From: Clostridia bacterium
GTDB taxonomy: Bacteria; Bacillota; Clostridia; Peptostreptococcales; Anaerovoracaceae
Length of the DNA: 44,886 nt
NCBI GenBank assembly: GCA_024693105.1
Contig: JAILLO010000100.1
Location: 1 to 44,886 of the forward strand
Direction: 5' to 3'
The notes below the pieces were generated by a model. That model was given only the letters and a program-made list of their open reading frames with translations, ran no database searches and was not told where the DNA came from. Within the stretch, counting starts at the first letter, position 1; each line of letters begins with the position of its first letter. Made by a program: the position numbers and the translations under genes. Below, piece by piece: positions 1 through 7,776 of the stretch.

Positions 1-677
1 CCGGAATACATCCACATTCCGAGCGCAATGCCCATACCGATATAATAAACCCAGTCCTTGAACAAAATTCCGGATACACCCATAATTTCACCGTCTGCGG
101 TAAACGGTAAAAGGGGATTCTGATGCCAGTTCATAAATCCGCAGACTGCAACCATTGCAAAAGCAACAATCGTCAGAACGGAAAGTACCGTGCTCACAAT
201 GCCGACATCTCTGACGCCCTTGATATTTATGTATGTAAAAATTCCTATAATGGCAAGTTTTGCCGCCATTTCCTGACCCCAGGTAAGGTTCCATGTGTTC
301 GCAAGATATCCGCCCGCAAGAATTACATAAAGCGTATTATCAATATAAATTGATATCGTGCGCCACCATCCTGCCTGGAATCCCCAGAACTCACCGAGTG
401 CCTCCTGCACCCACTTATAATATCCGCCTTCCTGCGGTCTTGCAGAACCAAGTTCCGAAGCCACAAGGCCAAGGGGTGCGCCCCAGATAAACGGAATTAT
501 AATAAGCATAAGTATTGTAAGGCCCGGACCCGATTCCGGAATCATTTCCTCAATACCGTAAGCTCCTGCCGAAACAAGGCAGAAAATCATACATACGACC
601 GTCAGCACCTTGACATCGTGCTTTTTCAGTCCGTGTGCATCAGCCTGCACAACCGCTACATTTTTTTCTTCGTTCAA
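1..677 (-). CDS. APC-superfamily amino acid permease (C-terminus beyond window edge)
   Basis: This is an integral membrane amino acid/polyamine transporter, cut off by the left edge of the window, so about 225 N-terminal residues are visible. I translated the minus strand directly. A short hydrophilic N-terminus leads into a first membrane segment (VLTVVCMIFCLVSAGAYGIE), then a segment with the APC-like stretch PFIWGAPLGLVASELGSA followed by PQEGGYYKWV, which is typical of family helix 2-3. At least four further hydrophobic segments follow. The start is taken as TTG at 677, because no in-frame ATG precedes the first helix and a GGA-rich stretch lies 7 nt upstream. It follows the recR terminator, so it is probably a separate unit. 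The substrate cannot be told; glutamate/GABA-type or other amino acid permeases are all possible. Confidence 0.8.
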   Translation of the reverse strand, partial: MNEEKNVAVVQADAHGLKKHDVKVLTVVCMIFCLVSAGAYGIEEMIPESGPGLTILMLIIIPFIWGAPLGLVASELGSARPQEGGYYKWVQEALGEFWGFQAGWWRTISIYIDNTLYVILAGGYLANTWNLTWGQEMAAKLAIIGIFTYINIKGVRDVGIVSTVLSVLTIVAFAMVAVCGFMNWHQNPLLPFTADGEIMGVSGILFKDWVYYIGMGIALGMWMYS

Positions 678-710
678 TTCTTTTTCCTAAACCTTTACTA
701 TTTAATATTT

Positions 711-738
711 AAAAGAACTGCGGTAAAAATCGCAGTTC
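711..738 (-). terminator. Rho-independent terminator after recR
   Basis: On the minus strand an 8-bp hairpin (GAACTGCG / CGCAGTTC, loop ATTTTTAC) is followed by TTTT. It lies between the recR stop and the permease start and probably ends the dnaX-ybaB-recR transcript. Confidence 0.7.
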
Positions 739-746
739 AGTTTAAA

Positions 747-1346
747 TCATAATTCCCGGCGCCCTTCCATCGCCTTCAGCAGCGTCACTTCGTCTGCATA
801 TTCAAGATCTCCTCCGACAGGAATACCGTGAGCTATCCTTGAAACCTTTATGCCGGAAGGCTTTACCAGGCGCGCTATATACATGGCTGTGGCTTCACCC
901 TCAATGTTTGGATTTGTGGCAAGAATAATCTCCCTGACATCACTTTTCTGCAGCCTTATAATCAGCTGCCGCAGATTTATTTCCTCAGGTCCGATACCGT
1001 CCATCGGTGAAATTGCGCCATGAAGAACATGATAAATTCCGTTAAACTCTTTTATTCGTTCCATCGCGGCAACATCCCGCGGACTTTCGACAACACATAT
1101 GACATCCCTTCTTCTTGAAGGATCGCTGCATATGCTGCATGGGTCTTCGTCTGTAAGGTTTCCGCATACGGAACAGTATTTCATTTTCTTTTTTGCATCT
1201 GTAATCGCCTCAGCAAGGGCATCGGCATCTTTGTCTTCCATTGCAAGGATGTGAAAAGCAAGTCGTTGTGCGCTTTTTCCTCCTATGCCGGGAAGTTTTG
1301 AAAGTTCTCCGATAAGCCGGCTGAGTGGTTTTGCGTAATGTTTCAT
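747..1346 (-). CDS. recR: Recombination mediator protein RecR
   Basis: RecR works with RecO (and RecF) to load RecA on single-stranded DNA at gaps and stalled forks. The 199-residue product has the family's normal length and domain order. A helix-hairpin-helix lies around residues 15-34 ([17 protein letters not shown]), a four-cysteine zinc finger uses C58, C61, C70 and C73, and a Toprim domain starts near residue 82 ([15 protein letters not shown]). The C-terminal tail contains the expected Walker-B-like region ([12 protein letters not shown]). It is the last gene of the conserved dnaX-ybaB-recR string, with 77 nt separating it from ybaB. Nothing unusual was seen. Confidence 0.97.
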   Translation of the reverse strand: MKHYAKPLSRLIGELSKLPGIGGKSAQRLAFHILAMEDKDADALAEAITDAKKKMKYCSVCGNLTDEDPCSICSDPSRRRDVICVVESPRDVAAMERIKEFNGIYHVLHGAISPMDGIGPEEINLRQLIIRLQKSDVREIILATNPNIEGEATAMYIARLVKPSGIKVSRIAHGIPVGGDLEYADEVTLLKAMEGRREL

Positions 1347-1423
1347 ATATATCTCCGAAAAAGCTTATCCAAAGCTCCGGCGTTAATAATTAATTTCCGG
1401 TGCTGACGTTTTCTCTTCCGTTT

Positions 1424-1795
1424 TTAGAGTCCCGGAATTCCGAGACTGCCCGTAAGTTTGCTCATTTCAGCCTGTGAGATTTCTTCCATCTGTCTGAGCG
1501 CTTCATTTACGGCTACCATTATAAGATCCTGAAGCATTTCAACATCGTCCGGATCTACAACATCTTTCTTAATTTCAATATTTGTAATCTGCTTCGTTCC
1601 GTTTACCGTAACTGTAACGGCACCGCCGCCGGAAGTTGCCGTAGCTTCCATCTTGTCGATTTCAGCCTGTGTTTCTTCCATTTTTCTCTGAACTGCCTGC
1701 ATCTGCTGCAGCTGCTTTTGCATATTTGCGCCGCCACCGCCGCCCGGCTTCTTTCCTGCTCTCATTCCTTTTCCCATAGTTCGTATAACTGCCAA
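1424..1795 (-). CDS. ybaB: YbaB/EbfC family nucleoid-associated protein
   Basis: Small dimeric DNA-binding protein of the YbaB/EbfC family, which coats DNA and is almost always encoded between dnaX and recR, as here. The 123-residue product has a Gly-rich N-terminus, a helical Gln-rich stretch (QKQLQQMQAVQRKMEET) and the family core with VTVTVNGTKQITNIEI followed by DLIMVAVNEAL. The start is taken as TTG at 1795, which sits 10 nt after an AAAGGAG ribosome binding site. The two internal ATGs (giving MGKG and MRAG) are badly spaced from any ribosome binding site. The N-terminus is about 15 residues longer than in compact family members because of the GKKPGGGGG segment. Confidence 0.93.
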   Translation of the reverse strand: MAVIRTMGKGMRAGKKPGGGGGANMQKQLQQMQAVQRKMEETQAEIDKMEATATSGGGAVTVTVNGTKQITNIEIKKDVVDPDDVEMLQDLIMVAVNEALRQMEEISQAEMSKLTGSLGIPGL

Positions 1796-1826
1796 AAGGC
1801 AGTTTCTCCTTTCTTTTCAAAATAAT

Positions 1827-3512
1827 TTATTCGATTTTCACATCTACTCCCAAAATATTCTGGAGATTTGCTGCGATATTTTCTGTTGTAAGTTCACTGT
1901 TTGGTGCTACGGCCTCATTTTCTCCGGCAAGGACGCATTCAAGATGACGCTGCGCACCTGTTATCTGCGCCATAATGCTTTCAAGCATTTCCCTGTTGTT
2001 TTTTATGTAATCAAATGCCAGTTCCGAGTCGGTAACAACTTTGAAGAATCCGTCACTTATTTCTGTAAGGCGCGTTTTTTTCCTTACAATATTGAAGCTT
2101 GCCTTTGATGCTTCGCCTGTTTCGAAGACATTATGCCACAATTCCTCAAGTTCCGCCTTCGAATATCTGACAGAAGCTGCCGAAGCTCCGGCTCCTTCTG
2201 CTGTCTGTGAGTCTGCGTCCGTACCTGCCGAAGCGCCGGTTTTGCCTTCATCTGAGCGGGCATTTTCCGGTCTGCCGGTAAGGCCGCTGTTTTCTTCTGC
2301 GGATACTGCAGTATGCACGCTTCGTGCCGTCACATCCGCAGCCGTTTTTTTCATGGCAGCTGCAGCGGTTTCCTTAGCCTGCGGATTCGCTGCCGCATTT
2401 ACTGACGGCGAAATTCTCATAGGAGCCGCCGCGAATCCGGACGCAAGTTTGACTATGCAAAGCTCCAGAAGAATCCTCGGCTGCGCTGACCATTTTGCAT
2501 CCGCAATCGTTTTTGAAAGTTCCAAAATGGCGTCATTGAGCTCCGGAAGATCGATTCTGTCACTCTGCTCACGCAGTCTTGAGGCATTTTCCGAAGACAT
2601 ATTCAGTATATCCTCAGGGTTCTTAAGGAATTTGACCACAAGAAGATTTCTGTAATGTGACAGCCAGTCTCTCATAAACTGGCGTACATCCTTACCGTCC
2701 GCAAGAACTTTGCCAAGCAGCAGAAGCGCTTCCGAAGAATTATGCGAAATTATATCATAAGTAAGCTCTGTAAATACTTCCTCCCCGGCAGTTCCGAGAA
2801 ATTCAAGCACATCTTCTCTTGTAATATGCTTCTGACCCGCGGAAATGCACTGGTCGAGTATCGAAAGAGCATCCCTGACCGAACCGTCGGCGTTTACGGC
2901 AATAAGCCTGAGTGCATCTTCTGCCGCCTCAATGCCTCTTTCGGCGCAGATTTCCGTCATTCCGCCGCAAAGAAGCTTTTCGCTGACCCGCCTGAAGTCG
3001 AGCCGCATGCATCTTGAAGTAATTGTCGCAAGCAGCTTTTGCGGTTCGGTTGTTGCAAGTATAAACATTACATTTTCCGGCGGTTCTTCAAGCGTCTTTA
3101 AAAGCGCATTGAAAGCTCCGGATGACAGCATATGCACCTCGTCTATGATGTATACCTTTTTTCTTCCGACAGCAGGCGGATACTTTACACTTTCGCGAAG
3201 TTCGCGGATATTGTCCACACCGTTATTTGAAGCAGCGTCGATTTCAATTACATCCATAAAGCTGCCTTCTTTAATGGCGCGGCAGTTATCACAGACACCG
3301 CAGGGGCGGTCTCCGTCTGCAGTGCAATTCACTGCTTTTGCAAGTATCCTTGCCGTTGTTGTCTTGCCGGTACCTCTTGTACCGCAAAACAGATATGCAT
3401 GGCTGACAGTATCTGTTGCTACCTGATTTTTCAGTATTCTTACTATATGCTCCTGCCCGAGTATTTCTTCAAATACCTCCGGTCTGCAGGCTCTGTACAA
3501 TGCTGTATACAT
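1827..3512 (-). CDS. dnaX: DNA polymerase III subunit gamma/tau
   Basis: AAA+ clamp-loader subunit of the replicative polymerase. The 561-residue product shows Walker A GTRGTGKT at 44-51, a zinc module with C63, C71, C74 and C77, Walker B DEVH at 124-127 and the SRC arginine-finger motif at 166-168. These are followed by the collar domain, a low-complexity Ala/Thr/Glu-rich linker (about 390-450) and a C-terminal tau-like domain. The reading frame extends 31 codons further upstream, but the ATG at 3512 has an AGGAG site 7 nt away and gives the canonical MYTALYRACRP start. The upstream extension would run into the SRP RNA gene. It is followed by ybaB 31 nt downstream. Confidence 0.96.
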   Translation of the reverse strand: MYTALYRACRPEVFEEILGQEHIVRILKNQVATDTVSHAYLFCGTRGTGKTTTARILAKAVNCTADGDRPCGVCDNCRAIKEGSFMDVIEIDAASNNGVDNIRELRESVKYPPAVGRKKVYIIDEVHMLSSGAFNALLKTLEEPPENVMFILATTEPQKLLATITSRCMRLDFRRVSEKLLCGGMTEICAERGIEAAEDALRLIAVNADGSVRDALSILDQCISAGQKHITREDVLEFLGTAGEEVFTELTYDIISHNSSEALLLLGKVLADGKDVRQFMRDWLSHYRNLLVVKFLKNPEDILNMSSENASRLREQSDRIDLPELNDAILELSKTIADAKWSAQPRILLELCIVKLASGFAAAPMRISPSVNAAANPQAKETAAAAMKKTAADVTARSVHTAVSAEENSGLTGRPENARSDEGKTGASAGTDADSQTAEGAGASAASVRYSKAELEELWHNVFETGEASKASFNIVRKKTRLTEISDGFFKVVTDSELAFDYIKNNREMLESIMAQITGAQRHLECVLAGENEAVAPNSELTTENIAANLQNILGVDVKIE

Positions 3513-3550
3513 GCAAATTCTCCTATATGATACTACTTTTACACAAAAGA

Positions 3551-3716
3551 AAAACTGCCCTTTGAAAGCTCCGCGCAAGCGTAGGAGAAGGCTTATCTGC
3601 GGCACATAAGAGCATCCGCTTATTGCTGCTTCCTTCCGGACCTGACAAGGTTCGCAGTGTCCTATTGCGCAGGACCCAAACCATACTGTACGGAGCCATC
3701 AAAGGGCAATTTGTAC
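3551..3716 (-). ncRNA. ffs: Signal recognition particle RNA (4.5S-like)
   Basis: RNA component of the signal recognition particle, partner of Ffh and of the FtsY receptor encoded 3 kb away. The minus strand contains the near-invariant SRP apical core GTCAGGTCCGGAAGGAAGCA (around 3630-3650). Long complementary arms (GCCCTTTGA with TCAAAGGGC, then GGCTCCG with CGGAGC) close a rod-like hairpin. The 3' arm runs straight into TTTTTCTTTT, so the closing helix doubles as a terminator. The length of about 160 nt lies between the ~110-nt 4.5S form and the ~270-nt Bacillus form. No separate Alu-type domain is evident. The ends are approximate. Confidence 0.93.
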
Positions 3717-3722
3717 TCAACC

Positions 3723-3751
3723 ATTATATTTTGTTTTCACAGGCTTGTCAA
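3723..3751 (-). promoter_or_regulatory. Consensus sigma-A promoter of SRP RNA
   Basis: Minus strand: TTGACA (3746-3751), 17-nt spacer, TATAAT (3723-3728). Both hexamers match the consensus exactly with ideal spacing, as expected for a highly expressed stable RNA. Transcription would start near 3716. Confidence 0.9.
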
Positions 3752-3817
3752 TACGAAAACGTGCTTACAAGCTCTGCGCATTTATCTGTTCAAAGCCTTG
3801 AAAATCAGGCATTTTCC

Positions 3818-4810
3818 CTATGCCTCAGGTTTTCTGTCTCTTGTCATAAGCGCGTTTACAGCCTGCTTTGGATCGATCCTGTCATTAATTATATCGTAGA
3901 TGCTCTGTGTAATCGGCATTTCCACGCCTACACGCTTGGCAAGCTCATATGCGGCTTCTGTTGTGTACATGCCTTCAACAACCATACCTACCTTTTCTGT
4001 GGCTTCCTTTGGCGGTACGCCTTCTCCGATCATAATTCCGCAGCGTCTGTTTCTCGAATGCATACTTGTGCAGGTTACAATCAAATCACCTATTCCGGCA
4101 AGCCCCGAAAACGTATGCGGATTTGCGCCAAGTGCTTCTCCGAGTCTTGATATCTCGACAATTCCTCTTGTCATCATAGCTGCCTTTGCATTGTCGCCGT
4201 AGCCCATTCCGTCAGAAATTCCCGCGCCGAGCGCTATGATATTCTTGAGCGCTCCGCCAAGTTCCACACCGATAACATCAGGATTTGTATATATTCTGAA
4301 TCTCTCGGTCATGAAAATGTCCTGCACTTCCTGAGCAAGTTCAAGACTTCTTGAGGCAACCGCAACAGTCGTAGGAAGAGCAAGTCCGACTTCCTCTGCA
4401 TGCGAAGGTCCGGACAAAACGACGTATTTTGCATCCGGCTTGATTTCGTAAGCTATTTCGGACATTCTTTTCAGTGTCTTCTGCTCAATACCCTTTGCCA
4501 CATTCACAATAATCATATCATCCTTAAGATAAGGCAGTGCTCCCTGAAATGCCGCTCTGAAATGCTGCGCAGGCGCAGAAAACAGTGCAACGTCGGCACC
4601 GCTTAACGCTTCCTCTACCGTATCCGCCATATTGAGGTTCGGACCGAAGGAAATGCCCGGAAGATATCTTTTGTTTTCTCTGTTTTTCTTAAGTTCTTCA
4701 AGATGTTCTTTGTTCAGGTCCCATATTTTTACATTGTGGCCCTTGTTGCTCAAAGTTAATGCAAGAGCTGTTCCCCAGCTTCCTGCGCCGATTACTCCGA
4801 TATTTTTCAT
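3818..4810 (-). CDS. gpsA: NAD(P)-dependent glycerol-3-phosphate dehydrogenase
   Basis: Converts dihydroxyacetone phosphate to sn-glycerol 3-phosphate, the backbone for phospholipids and the acyl acceptor used by PlsY encoded just upstream. The 330-residue protein begins with the Rossmann nucleotide-binding motif GAGSWG (residues 8-13). It carries the family stretches SGPSHAEEV and LGGALKNIIALGAGI, with the catalytic Lys in the latter, and GLAGIGDLIVTCTS. An ATG at 4810 follows a GAGGGG ribosome binding site. It is the last gene of the plsX-rnc-smc-ftsY-der-plsY-gpsA string, so phospholipid genes bracket the secretion and chromosome genes. Confidence 0.96.
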   Translation of the reverse strand: MKNIGVIGAGSWGTALALTLSNKGHNVKIWDLNKEHLEELKKNRENKRYLPGISFGPNLNMADTVEEALSGADVALFSAPAQHFRAAFQGALPYLKDDMIIVNVAKGIEQKTLKRMSEIAYEIKPDAKYVVLSGPSHAEEVGLALPTTVAVASRSLELAQEVQDIFMTERFRIYTNPDVIGVELGGALKNIIALGAGISDGMGYGDNAKAAMMTRGIVEISRLGEALGANPHTFSGLAGIGDLIVTCTSMHSRNRRCGIMIGEGVPPKEATEKVGMVVEGMYTTEAAYELAKRVGVEMPITQSIYDIINDRIDPKQAVNALMTRDRKPEA

Positions 4811-4867
4811 TTTTGTCCCCTCACTTCATAGACTTGATTTTTAACAATTCCGCTTTTCAGATTTAAT

Positions 4868-5530
4868 TCAGGCGGATTTATTTTTGCCAAAACTGATATT
4901 TGATTCTTTTCCTTTTATAAGTCTGACCATATTGGTTCTGTGTTTCGCAAGCACAATTACAGCCATTGCAAGTGCCCAGCAAAGGTAAACCTTGTTGAAA
5001 AAATACAATGGGAAAGCAAAATATGCCACAATCGGAAGTGAAATCGCCCCTATAATCGATCCGAGCGAAACCTTTCTCGTAACCAGAACAACAACTATAA
5101 CAATTGCAAGCTCGCAAAGCCCGAGAAGAGGTTTAAACGCCACCAGAACTCCGAAAGCCGTTGCAACTCCCTTTCCGCCTTTAAAATTAAACGCCAGCGG
5201 CCATATATGTCCGCAAAATACAGCAAGACCGCAAAACATTGCCATCAGGTAAGGGCCGTTAAATCCAAAAATATAATACCCTACAAGCTTTCCGAAAAGA
5301 ACTGCCGCAACTCCCTTTCCTATATCGATAACAAGCGTTGCCACTGCGGCTTTTTTCCCGAGAACACGAAGTACATTGGTTGTCCCGGCATTGCCGCTTC
5401 CTTCGGATTTGATATCAACACCGTGCAGTCTTCCGAGCAGAATCGCCGGTGAAATATTTCCCATAAAATACGACAACAGCACTGTCACGACGAAAAGTGC
5501 CGCCGTTGTTGCCGTAAATGATTCGAGCAT
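4868..5530 (-). CDS. plsY: Acyl-phosphate:glycerol-3-phosphate acyltransferase PlsY
   Basis: Membrane enzyme that moves the acyl group from acyl-phosphate (made by PlsX, encoded in the same operon) to position 1 of glycerol 3-phosphate (made by GpsA, the next gene). The 220-residue product has several hydrophobic segments and the family motifs GSGNAGTTNVLRVLG near residue 42 and FKGGKGVATAFG near residue 117. The ATG at 5530 overlaps the region of the der stop, with GGAGGAATAAAA in front. The C-terminus is short and basic. Confidence 0.96.
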   Translation of the reverse strand: MLESFTATTAALFVVTVLLSYFMGNISPAILLGRLHGVDIKSEGSGNAGTTNVLRVLGKKAAVATLVIDIGKGVAAVLFGKLVGYYIFGFNGPYLMAMFCGLAVFCGHIWPLAFNFKGGKGVATAFGVLVAFKPLLGLCELAIVIVVVLVTRKVSLGSIIGAISLPIVAYFAFPLYFFNKVYLCWALAMAVIVLAKHRTNMVRLIKGKESNISFGKNKSA

Positions 5531-5532
5531 TT

Positions 5533-6855
5533 TTATTCCTCCTTCTCGCCTTTCTCCCTGAATACAAATTTCAGTGAGGTGCCTTCAAAGCCAAACCCTT
5601 CCCGGATTCTGTTTTCCAGATAACGTGCATATGAAAAATGCATAAGCGGTCTGGAATTGATTTTGAAAGAAAACAGCGGCGGCTTGACTCCGACCTGCGT
5701 TACGTAATATATTTTCAGTCGCTTTCCCTTGTCCGAAGGCGGCTGTTTCATCATTGTCGCATCTGAAATAAGGCTGTTCAGCTGACCTGTAGGCACTCTC
5801 ATGGCGCGGTTTTGCGCAACATACTCAGCCATGGCTATAACGTTTTGAAGTCTCTGCTTTTCCTTGACAGAAATAAAGACAGACGGAGCGTATGACATAA
5901 ACGCCATTTCCCTCTCAATATCACGCTGAAAATCTCTCATAGTATTGGTCTCTTTTTCCACAAGATCCCACTTGTTGACTACTACGACAATGCCTTTTCC
6001 CGCCTCATGCGCAACACCTGCTATTTTCTTGTCCTGTTCTGTGATTCCCTCGGTTGCGTCAATCATAAGGAGACAGACATCACATCTTTCAATTGCGGCA
6101 ACGGCACGAATAACGCTGAAACGCTCAATATCTTCGTTTACCTTGCTCTTTCTTCTGATGCCTGCCGTATCGATCAGATTGTATTTCTGACCGTTTCTCT
6201 CAAAAGGTGTGTCTATCGAATCGCGTGTCGTACCTGCAACAGGCGAAACAATTACACGGTTTTCGCCTATTATGGCGTTGACAAGCGATGACTTTCCGAC
6301 ATTCGGCTTGCCAATTACCGCTATATCAATCCTGTCGTCATCGTCTTCGTTTGCATCTTTTGGGAAATTCTCAACGGCAATGTCGAGAATATCACCGAAA
6401 TTCAGCATATTCGCCGCCGAAATGGGAATCGGTTCTCCAAGACCCAGTTCATAAAAATCATAAAAATCATCCGGCAGCTTCGGCGTGTCTATTTTGTTTA
6501 CAATAAGAATAACTTTCTTTCCGGTGCGCATCAGCATGCTTGCAACTTCACGGTCGGCGGAAGTCAGGCCCTCACGTCCGTCGGTCATAAACATTATGAC
6601 ATCGGCCATATCCATGGCAACCTGTGCCTGCTCGCGCATCTGTGAAAGAATAATGTCGTTTGTATCAGGTTCTATGCCTCCGGTATCAATAAGCGCAAAA
6701 GGAATATTCCGCCACTCGGATTCCGCATAAATACGGTCTCTTGTAACGCCGGGGGTATCTTCCACGATTGCAATTCTTTTGCCTACTATCTTGTTGAAAA
6801 ATGTGGATTTCCCCACGTTTGGCCTTCCTACGACGGCAATTACGGGTTTACTCAT
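5533..6855 (-). CDS. der: Ribosome biogenesis GTPase Der
   Basis: Tandem-GTPase assembly factor of the 50S ribosomal subunit. The 440-residue product has two G domains, the first with GRPNVGKST near residue 10 and NKID, the second with GKPNVGKSS near residue 180 and NKWD. A C-terminal KH-like domain follows (PPLFSFKINSRPLMHFSYARYL is typical). The ATG at 6855 has a GGAGGG site 7 nt upstream and overlaps the last codons of ftsY by 8 nt, which indicates translational coupling. An alternative start six codons further upstream lacks a ribosome binding site. Confidence 0.96.
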   Translation of the reverse strand: MSKPVIAVVGRPNVGKSTFFNKIVGKRIAIVEDTPGVTRDRIYAESEWRNIPFALIDTGGIEPDTNDIILSQMREQAQVAMDMADVIMFMTDGREGLTSADREVASMLMRTGKKVILIVNKIDTPKLPDDFYDFYELGLGEPIPISAANMLNFGDILDIAVENFPKDANEDDDDRIDIAVIGKPNVGKSSLVNAIIGENRVIVSPVAGTTRDSIDTPFERNGQKYNLIDTAGIRRKSKVNEDIERFSVIRAVAAIERCDVCLLMIDATEGITEQDKKIAGVAHEAGKGIVVVVNKWDLVEKETNTMRDFQRDIEREMAFMSYAPSVFISVKEKQRLQNVIAMAEYVAQNRAMRVPTGQLNSLISDATMMKQPPSDKGKRLKIYYVTQVGVKPPLFSFKINSRPLMHFSYARYLENRIREGFGFEGTSLKFVFREKGEKEE

Positions 6856-7747
6856 TGAAAATCCCTCCTGCAAATTCCGACGGGCTGAAATTCTTCAGGT
6901 CTTCAATACCTTCTCCGACCCCGATAAACTTGACCGGCATATCAAACTCGTCCGAGATGGTAATAACGATACCGCCTTTTGCCGTGCCGTCGAGTTTTGT
7001 AAGCACAATACCCGTAATATCTGTAACTTCACCGAATTCTTTTGTCTGTGATATTGCATTCTTTCCGGTTGTCGCATCAAGCACAAGCAGCGTTTCTCTG
7101 GCCGCTCCCGGGTATTCTCTTTCGATGATTTTATTCATCTTTTCAAGTTCGTTCATCAGGTTCTTCTTGTTTTGAAGTCTTCCCGCCGTATCGCATATCA
7201 GCACATCGGCATGCTTTGCCTTTGCAGACTGAATTGCATCGAAAATTACGGCGGAAGGGTCTGCCCCCTCCTGATGGCGAACAACATTAACGCCTACTCT
7301 TTCTCCCCATATTTCAAGCTGTTCCGCAGCTGCAGCCCTGAAAGTATCGGCAGCCGCAAGGATAACTGTTTTCCCCTGCTTTTTCAGCTGAAAGGCCAGT
7401 TTGCCTATGGATGTTGTCTTGCCTCCGCCGTTGACGCCAACCATCATAATTACCAGCGGAGCCTCATCCGAAAGGGCATTTCTTTCGCCCTTGTCGACAA
7501 GTTCGCTGACAATTTTTTTGATCTGTTCTTTGACGCCGTCCGGGGTCGCGATATTATCTCTTTTGATATCTTCCCTGAGTTTTTCAACAATCTTCATTGT
7601 TGTGTCCATGCCGATATCCGAAGTAATAAGAATTTCCTCGAGTTCTTCCATCAGCTCTTCATCTATGGCCGGTCTGGACATAATTGCATCTGTTATGCGT
7701 TCGGAAAGTCTGCCGAAAAAACCTTTTTTCTTTGGTGCAAATTCCAT
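6848..7747 (-). CDS. ftsY: Signal recognition particle receptor FtsY
   Basis: GTPase receptor that docks the SRP-ribosome complex at the membrane. The 299-residue NG-domain protein has P-loop GVNGGGKTTSIGKLA near residue 107, DTAGRLQNKKNL, and TKLDGTAKGG near residue 255. It lacks the long acidic N-terminal A domain of enterobacterial FtsY and starts with a short basic/aromatic segment (MEFAPKKKGFFGRLSE), which can act as a membrane-targeting helix. It follows smc by 29 nt. The SRP RNA gene is nearby but has its own promoter. Confidence 0.96.
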   Translation of the reverse strand: MEFAPKKKGFFGRLSERITDAIMSRPAIDEELMEELEEILITSDIGMDTTMKIVEKLREDIKRDNIATPDGVKEQIKKIVSELVDKGERNALSDEAPLVIMMVGVNGGGKTTSIGKLAFQLKKQGKTVILAAADTFRAAAAEQLEIWGERVGVNVVRHQEGADPSAVIFDAIQSAKAKHADVLICDTAGRLQNKKNLMNELEKMNKIIEREYPGAARETLLVLDATTGKNAISQTKEFGEVTDITGIVLTKLDGTAKGGIVITISDEFDMPVKFIGVGEGIEDLKNFSPSEFAGGIFNE

Positions 7748-7776
7748 CTTTTCTCCTGTCCTTTTATTTTTTTCTT

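Noticed and set aside
2041-2655. Ala/Ser-rich plus-strand open frame opposite dnaX
   Set aside because: It is antisense to the tau-region low-complexity linker and has no start signals; it is a composition artefact.
3513-3605. Upstream extension of dnaX
   Set aside because: It has no ribosome binding site, its peptide does not resemble the family N-terminus, and it overlaps the 3' arm of the SRP RNA.
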